64,000 nt of DNA from Cellulomonas sp. Leaf395 (GTDB lineage Bacteria; Actinomycetota; Actinomycetes; Actinomycetales; Cellulomonadaceae). Shown here piece by piece: positions 1 through 9,461 of this stretch; position 1 is the stretch's first letter, and the number at the start of each line of letters is the position of its first letter. The stretch is from contig NZ_LMQI01000005.1 of the NCBI RefSeq assembly GCF_001424125.1, positions 186,001 through 250,000 of the forward strand, read 5' to 3'. Both the position numbers and the translations under genes were made by a program. The notes beneath the pieces were generated by a model. That model saw only the letters and a list, made by a program, of their open reading frames with translations. It was not told the DNA's origin and ran no database searches.

Positions 1-864
1 CGGCTGCTCGTCGTCGCGATGGGTCGGTGGGGCGGCGCCGAGATGGGCTACTCCTCCGACGCCGACGTGCTGTTCGTGCACGACCCCGTCGAGGGGGCGG
101 ACCCGCGGTCGGCGCAGGAGTTCGCACTCCTGGTGACGACGAAGCTGCGCACGCTGCTCGGGTCCGTCGGGCCGGAGCCGACCCTCGAGGTCGACGCCGA
201 CCTGCGTCCGGAAGGCCGCAACGGACCGCTCGTCCGGTCGTTCGACTCCTACGTCGAGTACTACGAGCGCTGGTCCTCGCCATGGGAGAGCCAGGCGCTG
301 CTGCGGGCGCGCCCGGTGGCCGGTGACGACGAGCTCGGCGAACGGTTCCTGCGGCTGATCGACCCGTTGCGATACCCGGTCGGTGGGGTCGATCCGGCGG
401 TGGAGCGCGAGGTGCGGCGGATCAAGGCGCGGGTCGAGTCCGAGCGACTACCGCGGGGTGTGGAGCCGGCCCGGCACCTCAAGCTCGGGCGCGGGGGGAT
501 CGCGGACGTCGAGTGGACGGCCCAGCTCCTCCAGCTCCAGCACGCCCACGACGTGCCCGCGCTGCGGACCACCGCGACGCTCGAAGCACTCGAGGCCGCC
601 GCCGCTGCCGGGCTCCTCGACGCGGACGACGCGCGGGTGCTGAACGAGGCCTGGCTCCTGGCCAGCCGGCTACGGGACGCCAACGTGCTGTGGAGCGGTC
701 GCGGGGGAGCGCACGCGGACGTCCTGCCGCACGACAGGCAGGCGCTCGCCGGGCTGGCCCGGGTGGTCGGGTACCCCGCGGGGTCCGGCGGCGAGCTGGA
801 GCAGGACTACCTGCGGACCGCCCGCCGGGCGCGCGCCGTGGTCGAACGCGTCTTCTACGGCTGA
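1..864 (+). CDS. glnE: Glutamine synthetase adenylyltransferase/deadenylylase, C-terminal part
   Basis: The frame is open from base 1, so the gene begins upstream of the window; about 287 C-terminal residues are present. GlnE adds AMP to, and removes it from, a tyrosine of glutamine synthetase in response to nitrogen status. The visible part is the C-terminal nucleotidyltransferase domain: it opens with the block VVAMGRWGGAEMGYSSDADV, whose Asp pair is the metal-binding signature, and later has LGRGGIADVEW followed by the helical C-terminus. Its target gene glnA lies about 22 kb downstream on the other strand. The stop overlaps the end of the convergent permease gene by 10 bases. Confidence 0.93.
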   Translation, partial: RLLVVAMGRWGGAEMGYSSDADVLFVHDPVEGADPRSAQEFALLVTTKLRTLLGSVGPEPTLEVDADLRPEGRNGPLVRSFDSYVEYYERWSSPWESQALLRARPVAGDDELGERFLRLIDPLRYPVGGVDPAVEREVRRIKARVESERLPRGVEPARHLKLGRGGIADVEWTAQLLQLQHAHDVPALRTTATLEALEAAAAAGLLDADDARVLNEAWLLASRLRDANVLWSGRGGAHADVLPHDRQALAGLARVVGYPAGSGGELEQDYLRTARRARAVVERVFYG

Positions 865-2045
865 TCGGCCGGGCGGTCCGACGTGTCGTCCGACGTGCGG
901 TCCTGCTCGTCCTCGGGCACGTCGACCCAGCCGTGCTCCTGGCGCGCCTGCTCGTCCTCCTTGAGCAGCTCGTCGTCGACCAGGTCGTGCCGGCGGACGT
1001 ACGTGGAGGAGACCGCCTGGATCGTCGCGGCGACCGGCAGCGCGAGGAAAGCACCGATCGGGCCGAACACCGCGCCGAACGCGATCACCGCCAGGAACGC
1101 GATCGCGGGGTTGATCTCGAGCGACCGCGACGAGACCTTGGGGGAGAAGATCAGGTTCTCGACCTGCTGGTACCCGACGATGAACGCCAGGGTGAGCAGG
1201 CCTTTGACGGGGTCGACGGCGAGCGCCACCGCGATGGGCAGCGCGCCGCCGATGTACGTGCCGATGGTCGGGACGAACTGCGAGACCACACCGGTGAACG
1301 CGGCGAGCGGCAGCGCGTACGGGATACCGAGGATCGTCAGGAAGATGAACGTGAAGGCCGTCGACAAGGCCGCGAGGACGATGCGCGAGTTGATGAAGTC
1401 GGCGACCTTCTCCTGCGAGACCTCCCACAGGCGCAGCACCTCGCGCTGCCGGGCGGGTGCGAGCAACCGGCAGATCGCCGCCCGGAGCCTCGGGCCTGCG
1501 CTCGCCATGTAGTACACGACGAGCAGCACGGCGCTGGCGGTGAACAGCCCCCCGAGGATCGACGATCCGAGGCCGATGAGGCCCGGGGCCAGCTGCTGCC
1601 AGTTCTCGCTCAGCCCCGCGAGCAGGTCGTCGGCCGCCGGCATCTCGACCGGGAACCGCTGCGTGACCCAGTCGACGAACTGCTCGTAGTACTCCGGCAG
1701 CGACTGGACGAGCTCGATGACCTGCGTGACGAACAGTCCGCCGAACAGCGCGATCACCGCGAGGATCCCCACCAGCGAGGCGACCATCACCAGGCCCGTG
1801 GCACGGGTGCGTCGCAGACCGCGGGCGACCAGCCAGCGGATCAGCGGCTCCATCGCCAGCGCGAGGAACCACGAGATCACCACGATGAAGATGACGTTCC
1901 CGAGCAGGGACAGCGCCCGCCACGTCGCCAGCCCGAGGAACACCGCGAACCCGGTCATCAGCAGCGCACGAGGGAGCCACAGCGGCGGTTTGCGGGGGTC
2001 GCGTGTGCCGACGCGGACCGCGCGGGTCGCAGGGCTGTTCGGCAT
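855..2045 (-). CDS. AI-2E family transporter (YdiK/PerM-type permease)
   Basis: A 396-residue polytopic membrane protein with the layout of the AI-2E transporter family: an N-terminal hydrophobic pair, a central soluble stretch with many aromatic and acidic residues, then a C-terminal cluster of membrane helices containing SQFVPTIGTYIGG and a KVSSRSLEINPAIAF segment typical of the family. The tail is acidic and hydrophilic. The ATG chosen follows a GGGGGA ribosome binding site six bases upstream; a longer open frame upstream has no such support. The family name is historical and the substrate cannot be inferred. It is convergent with glnE. Confidence 0.85.
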   Translation of the reverse strand: MPNSPATRAVRVGTRDPRKPPLWLPRALLMTGFAVFLGLATWRALSLLGNVIFIVVISWFLALAMEPLIRWLVARGLRRTRATGLVMVASLVGILAVIALFGGLFVTQVIELVQSLPEYYEQFVDWVTQRFPVEMPAADDLLAGLSENWQQLAPGLIGLGSSILGGLFTASAVLLVVYYMASAGPRLRAAICRLLAPARQREVLRLWEVSQEKVADFINSRIVLAALSTAFTFIFLTILGIPYALPLAAFTGVVSQFVPTIGTYIGGALPIAVALAVDPVKGLLTLAFIVGYQQVENLIFSPKVSSRSLEINPAIAFLAVIAFGAVFGPIGAFLALPVAATIQAVSSTYVRRHDLVDDELLKEDEQARQEHGWVDVPEDEQDRTSDDTSDRPADQP

Positions 2046-2243
2046 GTATGTCCCCCGTGCGGGCAGGCGAGCGGGCTCGCGGGCGGCGATCGTCTCGGGT
2101 GGCACGGTACCCGTCCGTGTGCCCGCGGCGCCGGTCCCGCGCCCGAGCCGTCGATCGGCGCGGGCCTGCCTCTCGCGCGCTGAGCAGCGCAACTGACATG
2201 CTCGGCAGGTCGCACCATGTTTCACCTGTCGGGAGGGCACTTC

Positions 2244-3887
2244 GTGGTCGAGAACAAGCCGTCGCCCCGTAAGCCGCGAGGAGCCGGCGCGCAGCCGCCG
2301 GCCGGAGCGCCGGACCCAGTGGTGGGCGCGCCCGCCACCGACGACACCGCCGGGATGCCGGACACGGCGTCGCCCTTCGTGACACCGGACGAGGAGGTCC
2401 CGGACGACACGGGGCCGTCGGACGCGGTGGCGTCGCCGCAGGACCAGCAGGACACGGCGGAGATCCCGACCGGCTCCCCGCACGACACCGCGGAGATCCC
2501 GACGAGCATCGACGTCGAGGTTCCCGCGTCCTCGCCGACGGAGGACCGCGCCGTGCTGCTCGCGCGCCTCCAGCTGCTGGAGACGGAGAACGCGCGCCTG
2601 CGGGCGACGGCGACCGTCCCGCCGTCTGCCCCTGCGGGACCGCGGCCCCGGCGCAAGGTGGGCCGCTCGACGGCCGCGGTCGTCCTGATCCTGATCGGCG
2701 CACTGCTCGCCCCGCTCGCGGTCGTCGGCAGCTGGGCGCGCGGTCTCGTCGTCGACACCGAGCGCTACGTCGAGACGGTGGCGCCGATCGCCGCCGACCC
2801 GCTGGTGCAGTCGGCGGTGGCGAACCGGGTCACCCTCGCGGTCGTGGACGCTCTCAACGTCGAGGAGCTGACCACGCAGGCGACCGACGCGGTGGCCGGG
2901 CTGGACCTGCCGCCCCTGGTCGGGCAGGCGGTGACCTCGTTGCAGGCGCCGCTGCAGGAGGCGATCACAGGGTTCATCAGCAAGAACGTGACCAAGATCG
3001 TCAGCTCGGACGCGTTCGAGAACGTCTGGGAAGAGGCCAACAGGGCAGCCCACGAGCAGATCGTCGCCACCCTGCGAGGCGATCCCGACGCGCTCGCGCA
3101 GATCACCGACAGCGGCACCCTGACGCTCGACGTGACGCCGATCATCGAGCAGGTCAAGACCTCGTTGGAAGAGGCTGGCTTCTCGCTGGTCAGCCGGATC
3201 CCGACGATCACCGTCACCTACCCGATCGCGTCGAGCGCCGACCTCGTGCGGTTGCAGAGCGCGTACCGACTGATCGACGTCGTCGGTGGACTGCTGCCGT
3301 ACCTGTCCCTGGCACTGCTCGCCGCGGGGGTGCTCGCCGCACGCCACCGGTCGCGGGCGCTGGTCGTGGCGGGTCTGTCGCTGGCCGGAGCGATGCTGCT
3401 GCTCGGCCTCGCGCTGCTGATCGGCAGGTCGTTGTACGCGAGCTCTCTGCCGCCCACCGTGCAGCGTGTGGACACCGCGGTCTCGATCTACGACCAGTTC
3501 GTCTCCCTGCTGCGCATCGAGCTGCGGGTGGGCCTGGTGCTCGGTCTGCTCCTGGCGATCATCGCGTTCGTCGCGGGCGGCACGACGGCGGCCCGGCAGC
3601 TGCGGGCATCGTCGTCCCGCGCCGCCGCGTCGCTGCGCACGGCGGGTGATCGGCGGGGCATCAGCACCGGTCCGGTCGGCGTGTGGCTGGACCAGCAGCG
3701 CATCCTGATCCGCGTCGTGGTCTTCTCCCTGGTCGCGCTCGCGCTCGTCCTGGCCGACGAGCTCACCCCCGCCTACGTGGTCGCGGTGTTCGTCGTCGCG
3801 CTCGTCGTGCTGGGCCTCGTGACCCTGGCGGCACGACCGCGATCGCTCGCGCCCGTCGAGGAGGCCGAGGACGCCGTCCTGGTGTGA
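2244..3887 (+). CDS. Multipass membrane protein with long acidic N-terminus
   Basis: A 547-residue protein of unknown function. The first 100 or so residues are Pro/Asp/Glu-rich and low complexity, with the short direct repeat DTAEIPT twice, then a brief coiled-coil-like stretch (ARLQLLETENARLRA). A first membrane helix lies near residues 143-163. It is followed by an approximately 160-residue exposed domain beginning DTERYVETVAPIAADP, a pattern I know from unnamed actinobacterial membrane proteins. At least four C-terminal helices follow. GTG is preferred to the upstream ATG at 2217 because GGGAGG sits seven bases before it. The gene is divergent from the AI-2E-type permease; no partner is evident. 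Confidence 0.75.
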   Translation: MVENKPSPRKPRGAGAQPPAGAPDPVVGAPATDDTAGMPDTASPFVTPDEEVPDDTGPSDAVASPQDQQDTAEIPTGSPHDTAEIPTSIDVEVPASSPTEDRAVLLARLQLLETENARLRATATVPPSAPAGPRPRRKVGRSTAAVVLILIGALLAPLAVVGSWARGLVVDTERYVETVAPIAADPLVQSAVANRVTLAVVDALNVEELTTQATDAVAGLDLPPLVGQAVTSLQAPLQEAITGFISKNVTKIVSSDAFENVWEEANRAAHEQIVATLRGDPDALAQITDSGTLTLDVTPIIEQVKTSLEEAGFSLVSRIPTITVTYPIASSADLVRLQSAYRLIDVVGGLLPYLSLALLAAGVLAARHRSRALVVAGLSLAGAMLLLGLALLIGRSLYASSLPPTVQRVDTAVSIYDQFVSLLRIELRVGLVLGLLLAIIAFVAGGTTAARQLRASSSRAAASLRTAGDRRGISTGPVGVWLDQQRILIRVVVFSLVALALVLADELTPAYVVAVFVVALVVLGLVTLAARPRSLAPVEEAEDAVLV

Positions 3888-3894
3888 CGGCAGG

Positions 3895-5448
3895 TCATCG
3901 GTCGGCCGCGCACCACGCGTCGGTGGCGGGCTGCTCGGCCGCCAGGACCTGTGCGGCGCGCTCCCGGCCGACGTTCCAGCCACCGATGCCCGTGGCCGAC
4001 GAGACGCTGGCGGACGCAAGCAGGCACCGGCGCAGGGCAGGATCGCCCTCGATCTGGTCGAAGGCGGGGATCGCGTCGGCGGACAGCCCCGCGAGGTAGT
4101 CGGCGTCGAGGGTGGTCACCAGGTCGGCCGTCGTGTTGTGGCGGACGATCTGCGCGTCCGGGTTGAGGAGCGCCAGGCCGAGCATCGCCACGCCCACCAC
4201 CTGGAGCACGGCACGCGGCAGCCATCCGCCGCGCCACCGGATCCCCGCGACGAGCAGCAGCACGAAGACCGCGGCGAGGGCGACCTCCGTGACGGTCACG
4301 ACGATGCGCAGCCGGGTGAGGCCGAACGCGTCGACGTACAGGTCCATCCGTCGCAGGGCGGACGCCACCACGCCGAGCGTGCCCACGCAGAGCGCACCGA
4401 GTGCCAGCCGGGACAGCAGCCGGTCCTGCGGGGTCTCGCGGGGTGCGCGTCGCGCGGCGACCGCCACGACGACGAGGGTGAGGGCGGTGACCACCACCAG
4501 CTGGGCGAACCCCTGCCGCGCGTACTCGGCGTAGGTGAGGCCCTCGGTCTCCAGCACGTGGCGGTGTCCGCCGAGCAGCGCGCCGACCTGGACCGTCACG
4601 AACAGCAGGACCATCGCGTCGAGCGCGAGGACCGGAAGGAGCCACTCACCGCGCTTCGCCGCCGGGCGCGGTGCGAGCCGGGCGTCGGTCCAGCTGGGCG
4701 GTGCGAGAGCGAGGTGGGCGAGGGTCGCAGCGACGACGGCGACGAGCACGCCGACGACGAGCTGGCCCGGGAGCAGGACCGCCTCCACGCGCGGCATCAT
4801 CCTGGCGAAGACGCGGTCGGCGCTGGCGAACAGCAGACCGAACACCACCAGCAGGCCGACGGTGATCCCGACGCTGCGCAGCGCGACGACCAGCTGCCCA
4901 CGACGCGCACCGGCGAGGGTCTCGACGCCCTTCGCCACCCACGGCAGCGCCCGGACGGCGCCCGCCGCCCAGGTCAGCGGCGCCAGCACGGCGGCGGGCG
5001 CGGACCGGGACGACGTCACGGCCACCACGCCGGTCCAGGCGGCGACGAGCGCGCACAGCGCTACGACCCAGCCCGCGTCACGCAGGGCGACGACGGCGAA
5101 GAGAGTGATCGACAGCGCGGCCGTGATCAGGTCGTTCACGTCGCGCCGACGGACGAGGGTGGGGGCGGCCGCAGCCCAGACGACCAGCCCGATCAGCGCC
5201 GCACCGAGGCCGGGTGCGTGCCCGACGAGCAGGACGCCACCGAGCACCCCCACCACGCCGCACAGGCCGAGCGTGCTCGCCGCGACCGGTCGTCGCCGCT
5301 CCTCCCAGAAGCTCATGAGGACCTGCGCGAGCTTTCCGGCCTCGCGCGGGACGGGCACGCCTCGGCCCGCCACCCAACTGGGTGGCGGGCCGGGGAGAGC
5401 AGGGAGAGCAGGGGGAGTCGGGGGCGTCGTTGCTCCGGTGTCGCTCAT
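3895..5448 (-). CDS. DUF4153/DUF4173-type membrane protein
   Basis: A 517-residue integral membrane protein with a Pro-rich cytoplasmic N-terminus and about twelve hydrophobic segments. Family marks of DUF4173 are present: LTYAEYARQGF, FGLTRLRI, and a soluble C-terminal end reading NPDAQIVRHN...LDADYLAGLSADAIP. The function of the family is unknown; members are common in Actinobacteria and Firmicutes. The ATG at the MSDTG start is used; a GTG three codons upstream is equally possible because neither has a clear ribosome binding site. It is convergent with the preceding membrane protein gene. Confidence 0.78.
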   Translation of the reverse strand: MSDTGATTPPTPPALPALPGPPPSWVAGRGVPVPREAGKLAQVLMSFWEERRRPVAASTLGLCGVVGVLGGVLLVGHAPGLGAALIGLVVWAAAAPTLVRRRDVNDLITAALSITLFAVVALRDAGWVVALCALVAAWTGVVAVTSSRSAPAAVLAPLTWAAGAVRALPWVAKGVETLAGARRGQLVVALRSVGITVGLLVVFGLLFASADRVFARMMPRVEAVLLPGQLVVGVLVAVVAATLAHLALAPPSWTDARLAPRPAAKRGEWLLPVLALDAMVLLFVTVQVGALLGGHRHVLETEGLTYAEYARQGFAQLVVVTALTLVVVAVAARRAPRETPQDRLLSRLALGALCVGTLGVVASALRRMDLYVDAFGLTRLRIVVTVTEVALAAVFVLLLVAGIRWRGGWLPRAVLQVVGVAMLGLALLNPDAQIVRHNTTADLVTTLDADYLAGLSADAIPAFDQIEGDPALRRCLLASASVSSATGIGGWNVGRERAAQVLAAEQPATDAWCAADR

Positions 5449-5566
5449 GGACGACACGGTAGGCACCCGCTGTCCCTGCAGGTCAGAGACTTGCGCGATG
5501 GTCCGGTGCACGTTGTGTGCACAGGCGCCGGGGCCCTGCACAACTGGCCCCCAGCCCGCGCACAGG

Positions 5567-7549
5567 TCAGCTCCGCACGGTCACCACCCGCTCGGCCGTC
5601 GACGTGCTCCCGGCGTCGTTGCTGAGAACCGCGACGAACCGGTAGGTGCCCGGCTCGAGGCCGGTCACGACGGTCGTGACGGTCTGCCGCCGTGGGGTCG
5701 CGGCCGTGAGCTCCTGCTCGTCGACCATCACCCCGTCGCGGTACAGGGCGTAGTGCGTCGCGTTGGTGCCCCACCACAGGTTGGTGGTCACGGTGAACGA
5801 GCCGTCACCGTCGCGGTTGTCGTCGGAGAGGACGGCGAGCGCGGGCGCCGCGTCCTTCACGACGACGGTGTGCGGGCGGGAGGTGCTGGTGCCGTACGGG
5901 TTGAGCAGCTCCACCACGTAGGTGTAGGTCCCGTCGACCCTGCCGGTGATCGGGAACTTCACCGTCTGACGGGCGGGCGTCGTGCCGGTGAGCCACTCGG
6001 CATCGACGAGCACGCCGTTCTCGTAGAGCTTGGCCACCGTGGCGTTCTGTCCCCAGTAGAGGTTCGCCGTGACCGTGTAGGAGCCGTCGAACAGGCCCGT
6101 GCCCTGGCCGTTGTCGTCGGAGAGCACGGCGACGCCAGGCGCTGCCGTCGCCACGGGGGTGCCGGAGGCGACCACACCGGCGCCCGCCTGGGCGCGGACG
6201 ATCTCCGGGACGTCCGCGACCGGGTCGAGTGTGTAGTCGTACACGTCGGCCGGGTTCCAGCGCGCCGTCGGTGCCAGCGGGACCGGAGCGGTCGCATTGA
6301 ACGCGGCGAGGATGTCGGTCGGCTGGCCGTTCACGGTCGAGCCGGTCTCGAACAGCTGCGTGCCCGCCCAGCGCGTGATGATCCGTCCAGGGTCGACGCC
6401 GGGCGCCAGCTCGAACGCGTTGCTCTCCGCGTAGATGCTCGACTCGATGCCGGCGCCCCAGTAGTACTGGAACAGTCCCTCGGCGGTCTGCGTGTAGAGG
6501 TTGTCGTAGAGGTGCACGTCGCCGAACCGCACGCGCGGTGCCCGCTGGCCGATGTCGATCCAGTGGTTGTGGTGCAACGTCACGCGGTGCTGACCGCGGT
6601 CCTGGGGCCGCGAGTCCGACGAGCCGATGAGCTCGGTCTTGTCGTGCTGCTCGAGCTTGTTGTAGCTGACGGTCACCAGGTCGGAGCCGTGCGTGATGTC
6701 GAGCAGCCCGTCGTGGGTCTCGAACGGCCGGCCGAAGACGACCGGCAGCGCGGAGTGCGGGTGGGCGCCGTCGTTGAACGTGTTGTGGTCCACCCAGACG
6801 CTCGTCGACGTCCACACCGAGACGTTGTCGTAGGCGGAGTTCCAGTTGCCGACAGCGGTGTCGGTGGGGTCCCAGACGGGGAAGCAGTCGTACGCGTCCG
6901 CGATCGTCAGGTTCCGGACGATCACGTTGTGCGCGTCGCGGATCCGCATGCTGGCGCCGACGATCTGCGCGTCGTCGCCGACGCCGACCAGGGTGACGTT
7001 CGAGCCCACGTGCTGGAGCGTCTTTGTCGCCTGGATCGCGGCGGCGGCGATGCGGGCGTTCTCGAGCGGCCCGCTCGGCTTGACCTTGCCCCAGGGACCG
7101 GCGGGGTCGTAGTAGGCGATGTAGTCGGCCATCCGGAACGGCTGCCCGGTGTCGGACACAGTGACCTGGCTGGCGAAGTCGTCGCACGTGGCGGGGTCGA
7201 AGGCGGTGATGGTCCCCGTGACGTAGATGATGCGGGGGACCGTGTTGCTGCGCGCGTCGGTCTGGCTGCCGCCGGCCTTGCCGGCGAGGGCGTCACGCAG
7301 CTCCTGCCAGGTGTCGACGACGTACACCTGGGCGGGGTCCGCGGCCGCTCCGCCGGTGGTCCCGGTGGCGACCGTGGGCTTGCCATCGGGGACGGTCGGA
7401 CCCTCGTAGGAGGCCCAACCGTCGCCGGGCGGGAGGACCTCGTGGCCGAGGTCGATGGCGGGGGGCGGGGAAGTGGCACTCGCGGTCGTCGAGGGGAGCA
7501 GGAGGGCTCCTGCGGCGAGGGTGACGACGAGGGTAAGACGAGCTCTCAT
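5567..7549 (-). CDS. Secreted pectate lyase, polysaccharide lyase family 1, with two Ig-like modules
   Basis: A 660-residue exoenzyme that should cleave polygalacturonate by beta-elimination. A Sec signal peptide (about residues 1-26, ending TASA) precedes the PL1 parallel beta-helix. The helix carries the usual blocks: IRDAHNVIVRNLTI, the calcium/substrate region VWVDHNTFNDG, DGLLDITHGSDLVTVSYNKL, and VTLHHNHWIDIGQRAPRVR with the catalytic-region arginines. After it come two tandem modules of about 90 residues, each starting AVLSDDN and containing NLYWG or NLWWG, resembling the Ig/FN3-like modules of chitinase-type enzymes. AAGGA lies six bases before the ATG. A LacI-type operator lies 30 bases upstream, suggesting substrate induction; no sugar regulator or transporter is adjacent. 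Confidence 0.93.
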   Translation of the reverse strand: MRARLTLVVTLAAGALLLPSTTASATSPPPAIDLGHEVLPPGDGWASYEGPTVPDGKPTVATGTTGGAAADPAQVYVVDTWQELRDALAGKAGGSQTDARSNTVPRIIYVTGTITAFDPATCDDFASQVTVSDTGQPFRMADYIAYYDPAGPWGKVKPSGPLENARIAAAAIQATKTLQHVGSNVTLVGVGDDAQIVGASMRIRDAHNVIVRNLTIADAYDCFPVWDPTDTAVGNWNSAYDNVSVWTSTSVWVDHNTFNDGAHPHSALPVVFGRPFETHDGLLDITHGSDLVTVSYNKLEQHDKTELIGSSDSRPQDRGQHRVTLHHNHWIDIGQRAPRVRFGDVHLYDNLYTQTAEGLFQYYWGAGIESSIYAESNAFELAPGVDPGRIITRWAGTQLFETGSTVNGQPTDILAAFNATAPVPLAPTARWNPADVYDYTLDPVADVPEIVRAQAGAGVVASGTPVATAAPGVAVLSDDNGQGTGLFDGSYTVTANLYWGQNATVAKLYENGVLVDAEWLTGTTPARQTVKFPITGRVDGTYTYVVELLNPYGTSTSRPHTVVVKDAAPALAVLSDDNRDGDGSFTVTTNLWWGTNATHYALYRDGVMVDEQELTAATPRRQTVTTVVTGLEPGTYRFVAVLSNDAGSTSTAERVVTVRS

Positions 7550-7579
7550 GAGACGTCCTTGTCTCCGACATGTGGGTGA

Positions 7580-7591
7580 GAAACCGGTTTC
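7580..7591. promoter_or_regulatory. LacI-family operator upstream of the pectate lyase gene
   Basis: GAAACCGGTTTC is a perfect 12-base palindrome with the central CG of LacI/GalR-family operators. It lies 30 bases before the pectate lyase start, where a bound repressor would block transcription. The regulator gene is not in the window. Confidence 0.6.
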
Positions 7592-7654
7592 CGTACGGTG
7601 TCATACGATGCCGGTAAGCGCAATCCTCCTAGGGGATTCTGACAGGGTTCTCGC

Positions 7655-8197
7655 ATGACCCTCTGGCGCACGCGCAGCACCACCACCGTGTACGAGAACC
7701 CGTGGATCCGGGTGCGGGAGGACGCCGTCGATCGCCCGGACGGCAGCGCGGGGATCTACGGCGTGGTGGAGGTCCGCAACCCGGCCGTCTTCATCGTGCC
7801 CGTGACCGCTGACGACGAGGTGGTGCTCGTCGAGGTGGACCGCTACACCACCGGCCTGTCGCTGGAGGTCCCCGCAGGTGGCTCCGACGGCGAGGACCTG
7901 CTTCTCGCCGCGCGACGGGAGCTGCGGGAGGAGACCGGTCTCGTCGCGGACTCCTGGGAGCGCGTGGGATCGATGTTCGCGCTGAACGGGATCAGCAACG
8001 CACCGGAGCACGTCTTCCTCGCTCGCGGCCTGCGTCCGTCGGACGAACCCACCGAGCACGCCGTTGAAGGCATCACCGCGGTCCGGACCGTCCCCTGGGC
8101 TGGCGTCGTGGGCATGGTCGCGGACGGCACGATCACCGACGGCGAGACGGTGGCCGCGCTCATGTACGCGGCGATCGCCCTGCGCCGGATCACGTGA
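7655..8197 (+). CDS. NUDIX hydrolase (ADP-ribose pyrophosphatase-like)
   Basis: A 180-residue NUDIX protein. The box is GSDGEDLLLAARRELREETG, with the RELREETG core and the catalytic glutamates intact; the loop before the first conserved Glu is one residue shorter than the textbook GX5E spacing. The preceding LEVPAGG resembles the ELPAG of ADP-ribose pyrophosphatases, so a nucleotide-sugar or ADP-ribose substrate is the best guess. It is transcribed away from the pectate lyase, sharing the intergenic region that holds the LacI-type operator. Specificity is not shown by the sequence. Confidence 0.88.
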   Translation: MTLWRTRSTTTVYENPWIRVREDAVDRPDGSAGIYGVVEVRNPAVFIVPVTADDEVVLVEVDRYTTGLSLEVPAGGSDGEDLLLAARRELREETGLVADSWERVGSMFALNGISNAPEHVFLARGLRPSDEPTEHAVEGITAVRTVPWAGVVGMVADGTITDGETVAALMYAAIALRRIT

Positions 8198-8208
8198 CCG
8201 TCGTCAAA

Positions 8209-8235
8209 GACGCCGGTCCGGGACCAGGCGGCGTC
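8209..8235. terminator. Possible bidirectional terminator hairpin
   Basis: GACGCCG pairs with CGGCGTC, and inside it GGTC pairs with GACC around a three-base loop. It sits between two convergent genes and overlaps the stop region of the lipoprotein gene. There is no T-run on either side, so the call is moderate. Confidence 0.4.
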
Positions 8236-9001
8236 ATGGCTGCGGGGTCACGGTCCAGGTGCCGTCCGTGCGGATGGCGAAGATGCCTGGCATCGGCAGG
8301 TCCACCACCTCGGTGAACGCTTCGTCGTTGCCGAACAGCTGCTGGTCGCCGTTGCCGAAGAAGCGGCCGGCGAAGGCGTCGTCGGGCCCCGCCGGGGTCC
8401 AGGTCACCTCGGCGTGGGAGCCCTGGTCCACCAGGTGCAGCACGGTGGAGCCGGTGCCGCTCTGTGGCCCGGTCGTGCCCGGGACGTCGTTCCAGCTCTC
8501 GAACCGGATCGACCAGGGACCCTCAGCCTGCAACCACACCGACTGCTCGGGCGCGCTGCCTTCGAACACGTCCATGAGGTACGACCCAGCGAGCGCGCCA
8601 GGAGCCTCGTCGTACGGGCTCCTCCTGCCCGGGCCTGTCAGCACCGTGGGTGACGTGCCCGCTGCGCACGCGGTGCAGTCGAGGACGATGACGACGGCGA
8701 ACTCACCGCCACGGGTGTAGGTCACCTCCGCGCTGCCGACACCCGCTGCCTGCGCCGGCGTGCCGTCCGCGACCCCGCCGGCCGTGACGAGCTGAGCGGG
8801 AGCGGCGGTGGGGCGCTCCGAGGTGACCGTGACCGACGGGGTCGGCACGGCGGCCGCGGACGTCGTGGCCGGAGGCGTGCTCGTCGACGCGGTGGTCGGC
8901 TGGTCGGAGTCACCGCCCGAGCCGCAGGCGGCGACGAGGAGCAGGACGGGGACGAGCGAAGCGAGCGCCGCTGCCGAACGAGGGGTGCGCGAGGATGCCA
9001 T
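8234..9001 (-). CDS. Secreted lipoprotein of unknown function
   Basis: A 255-residue protein with a lipoprotein signal: basic start, hydrophobic core and the lipobox LVAAC near residue 25. A Ser/Thr/Pro/Ala linker of about 50 residues follows, typical of actinobacterial surface lipoproteins, then a globular domain of roughly 180 residues with a CTAC pair, which could form a disulphide. I do not recognise the domain; the pattern WSIRFESW suggests a beta-sandwich. The start used is the ATG just before the signal peptide, with ACAGGG upstream; a longer upstream frame lacks coding character. Confidence 0.72.
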   Translation of the reverse strand: MASSRTPRSAAALASLVPVLLLVAACGSGGDSDQPTTASTSTPPATTSAAAVPTPSVTVTSERPTAAPAQLVTAGGVADGTPAQAAGVGSAEVTYTRGGEFAVVIVLDCTACAAGTSPTVLTGPGRRSPYDEAPGALAGSYLMDVFEGSAPEQSVWLQAEGPWSIRFESWNDVPGTTGPQSGTGSTVLHLVDQGSHAEVTWTPAGPDDAFAGRFFGNGDQQLFGNDEAFTEVVDLPMPGIFAIRTDGTWTVTPQP

Positions 9002-9114
9002 GGCGCAACCCTGTCGGTCCGTCCGCGCTGCGCGAGCCGCGTGTCGCTGTGACGTGCGGCACCTCCGCTGCCACCAGGGCGACGGAGCGCGGCGCCGGGT
9101 CGCCTGACCTCGCG

Positions 9115-9324
9115 TCAGACGACGAGGCCGAGCGCCGTCCCGATCAGCGCAGCCAACACCAGTCCGGCCACGGCCCACGCGAGCATGCTCCCCGCCAGGT
9201 AGGCCACGAACCGCTTGTGCTCACCGGCCGACTCGCCCCAGACCGGCGCGGGCGCCCACTTGATCGTGCCGGCAAGGTGCCGGATGCGGTCACGCGAGGC
9301 GGGGGACGGGTGGATGGCGGCCAT
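9115..9324 (-). CDS. Small membrane protein
   Basis: A 69-residue protein with one C-terminal transmembrane segment (about residues 43-68, Ala/Leu/Gly-rich) after a basic, Trp-containing N-terminal half. AAGGAG lies five bases before the ATG, which is strong support for such a short gene. It lies between the lipoprotein gene and the 617-residue orphan, all on the minus strand. Function unknown. Confidence 0.68.
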   Translation of the reverse strand: MAAIHPSPASRDRIRHLAGTIKWAPAPVWGESAGEHKRFVAYLAGSMLAWAVAGLVLAALIGTALGLVV

Positions 9325-9461
9325 GAGAGCTCCTTGTGGGTGCATACGGACAGCGCCGGGGTTGCCGGCACCACCATCGTCCACCGTGCCGGCCGTGCGT
9401 CGCCCGGGCCAAAGGTCCCGCTCGGGGGCGCCGGTGCGCCCGGACACCCCCGAGGTCGACG

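Noticed and set aside
855-4019. A 1054-codon open frame covering the permease and the neighbouring gene on the other strand
   Set aside because: Only the part from 2045 downward has protein-like composition and a ribosome binding site; the rest is antisense to a well-supported membrane protein gene and reflects the lack of stops in very GC-rich DNA.
4535-7579. A 1014-codon plus-strand open frame
   Set aside because: It runs opposite the DUF4173 gene and the pectate lyase gene and has no recognisable motif.
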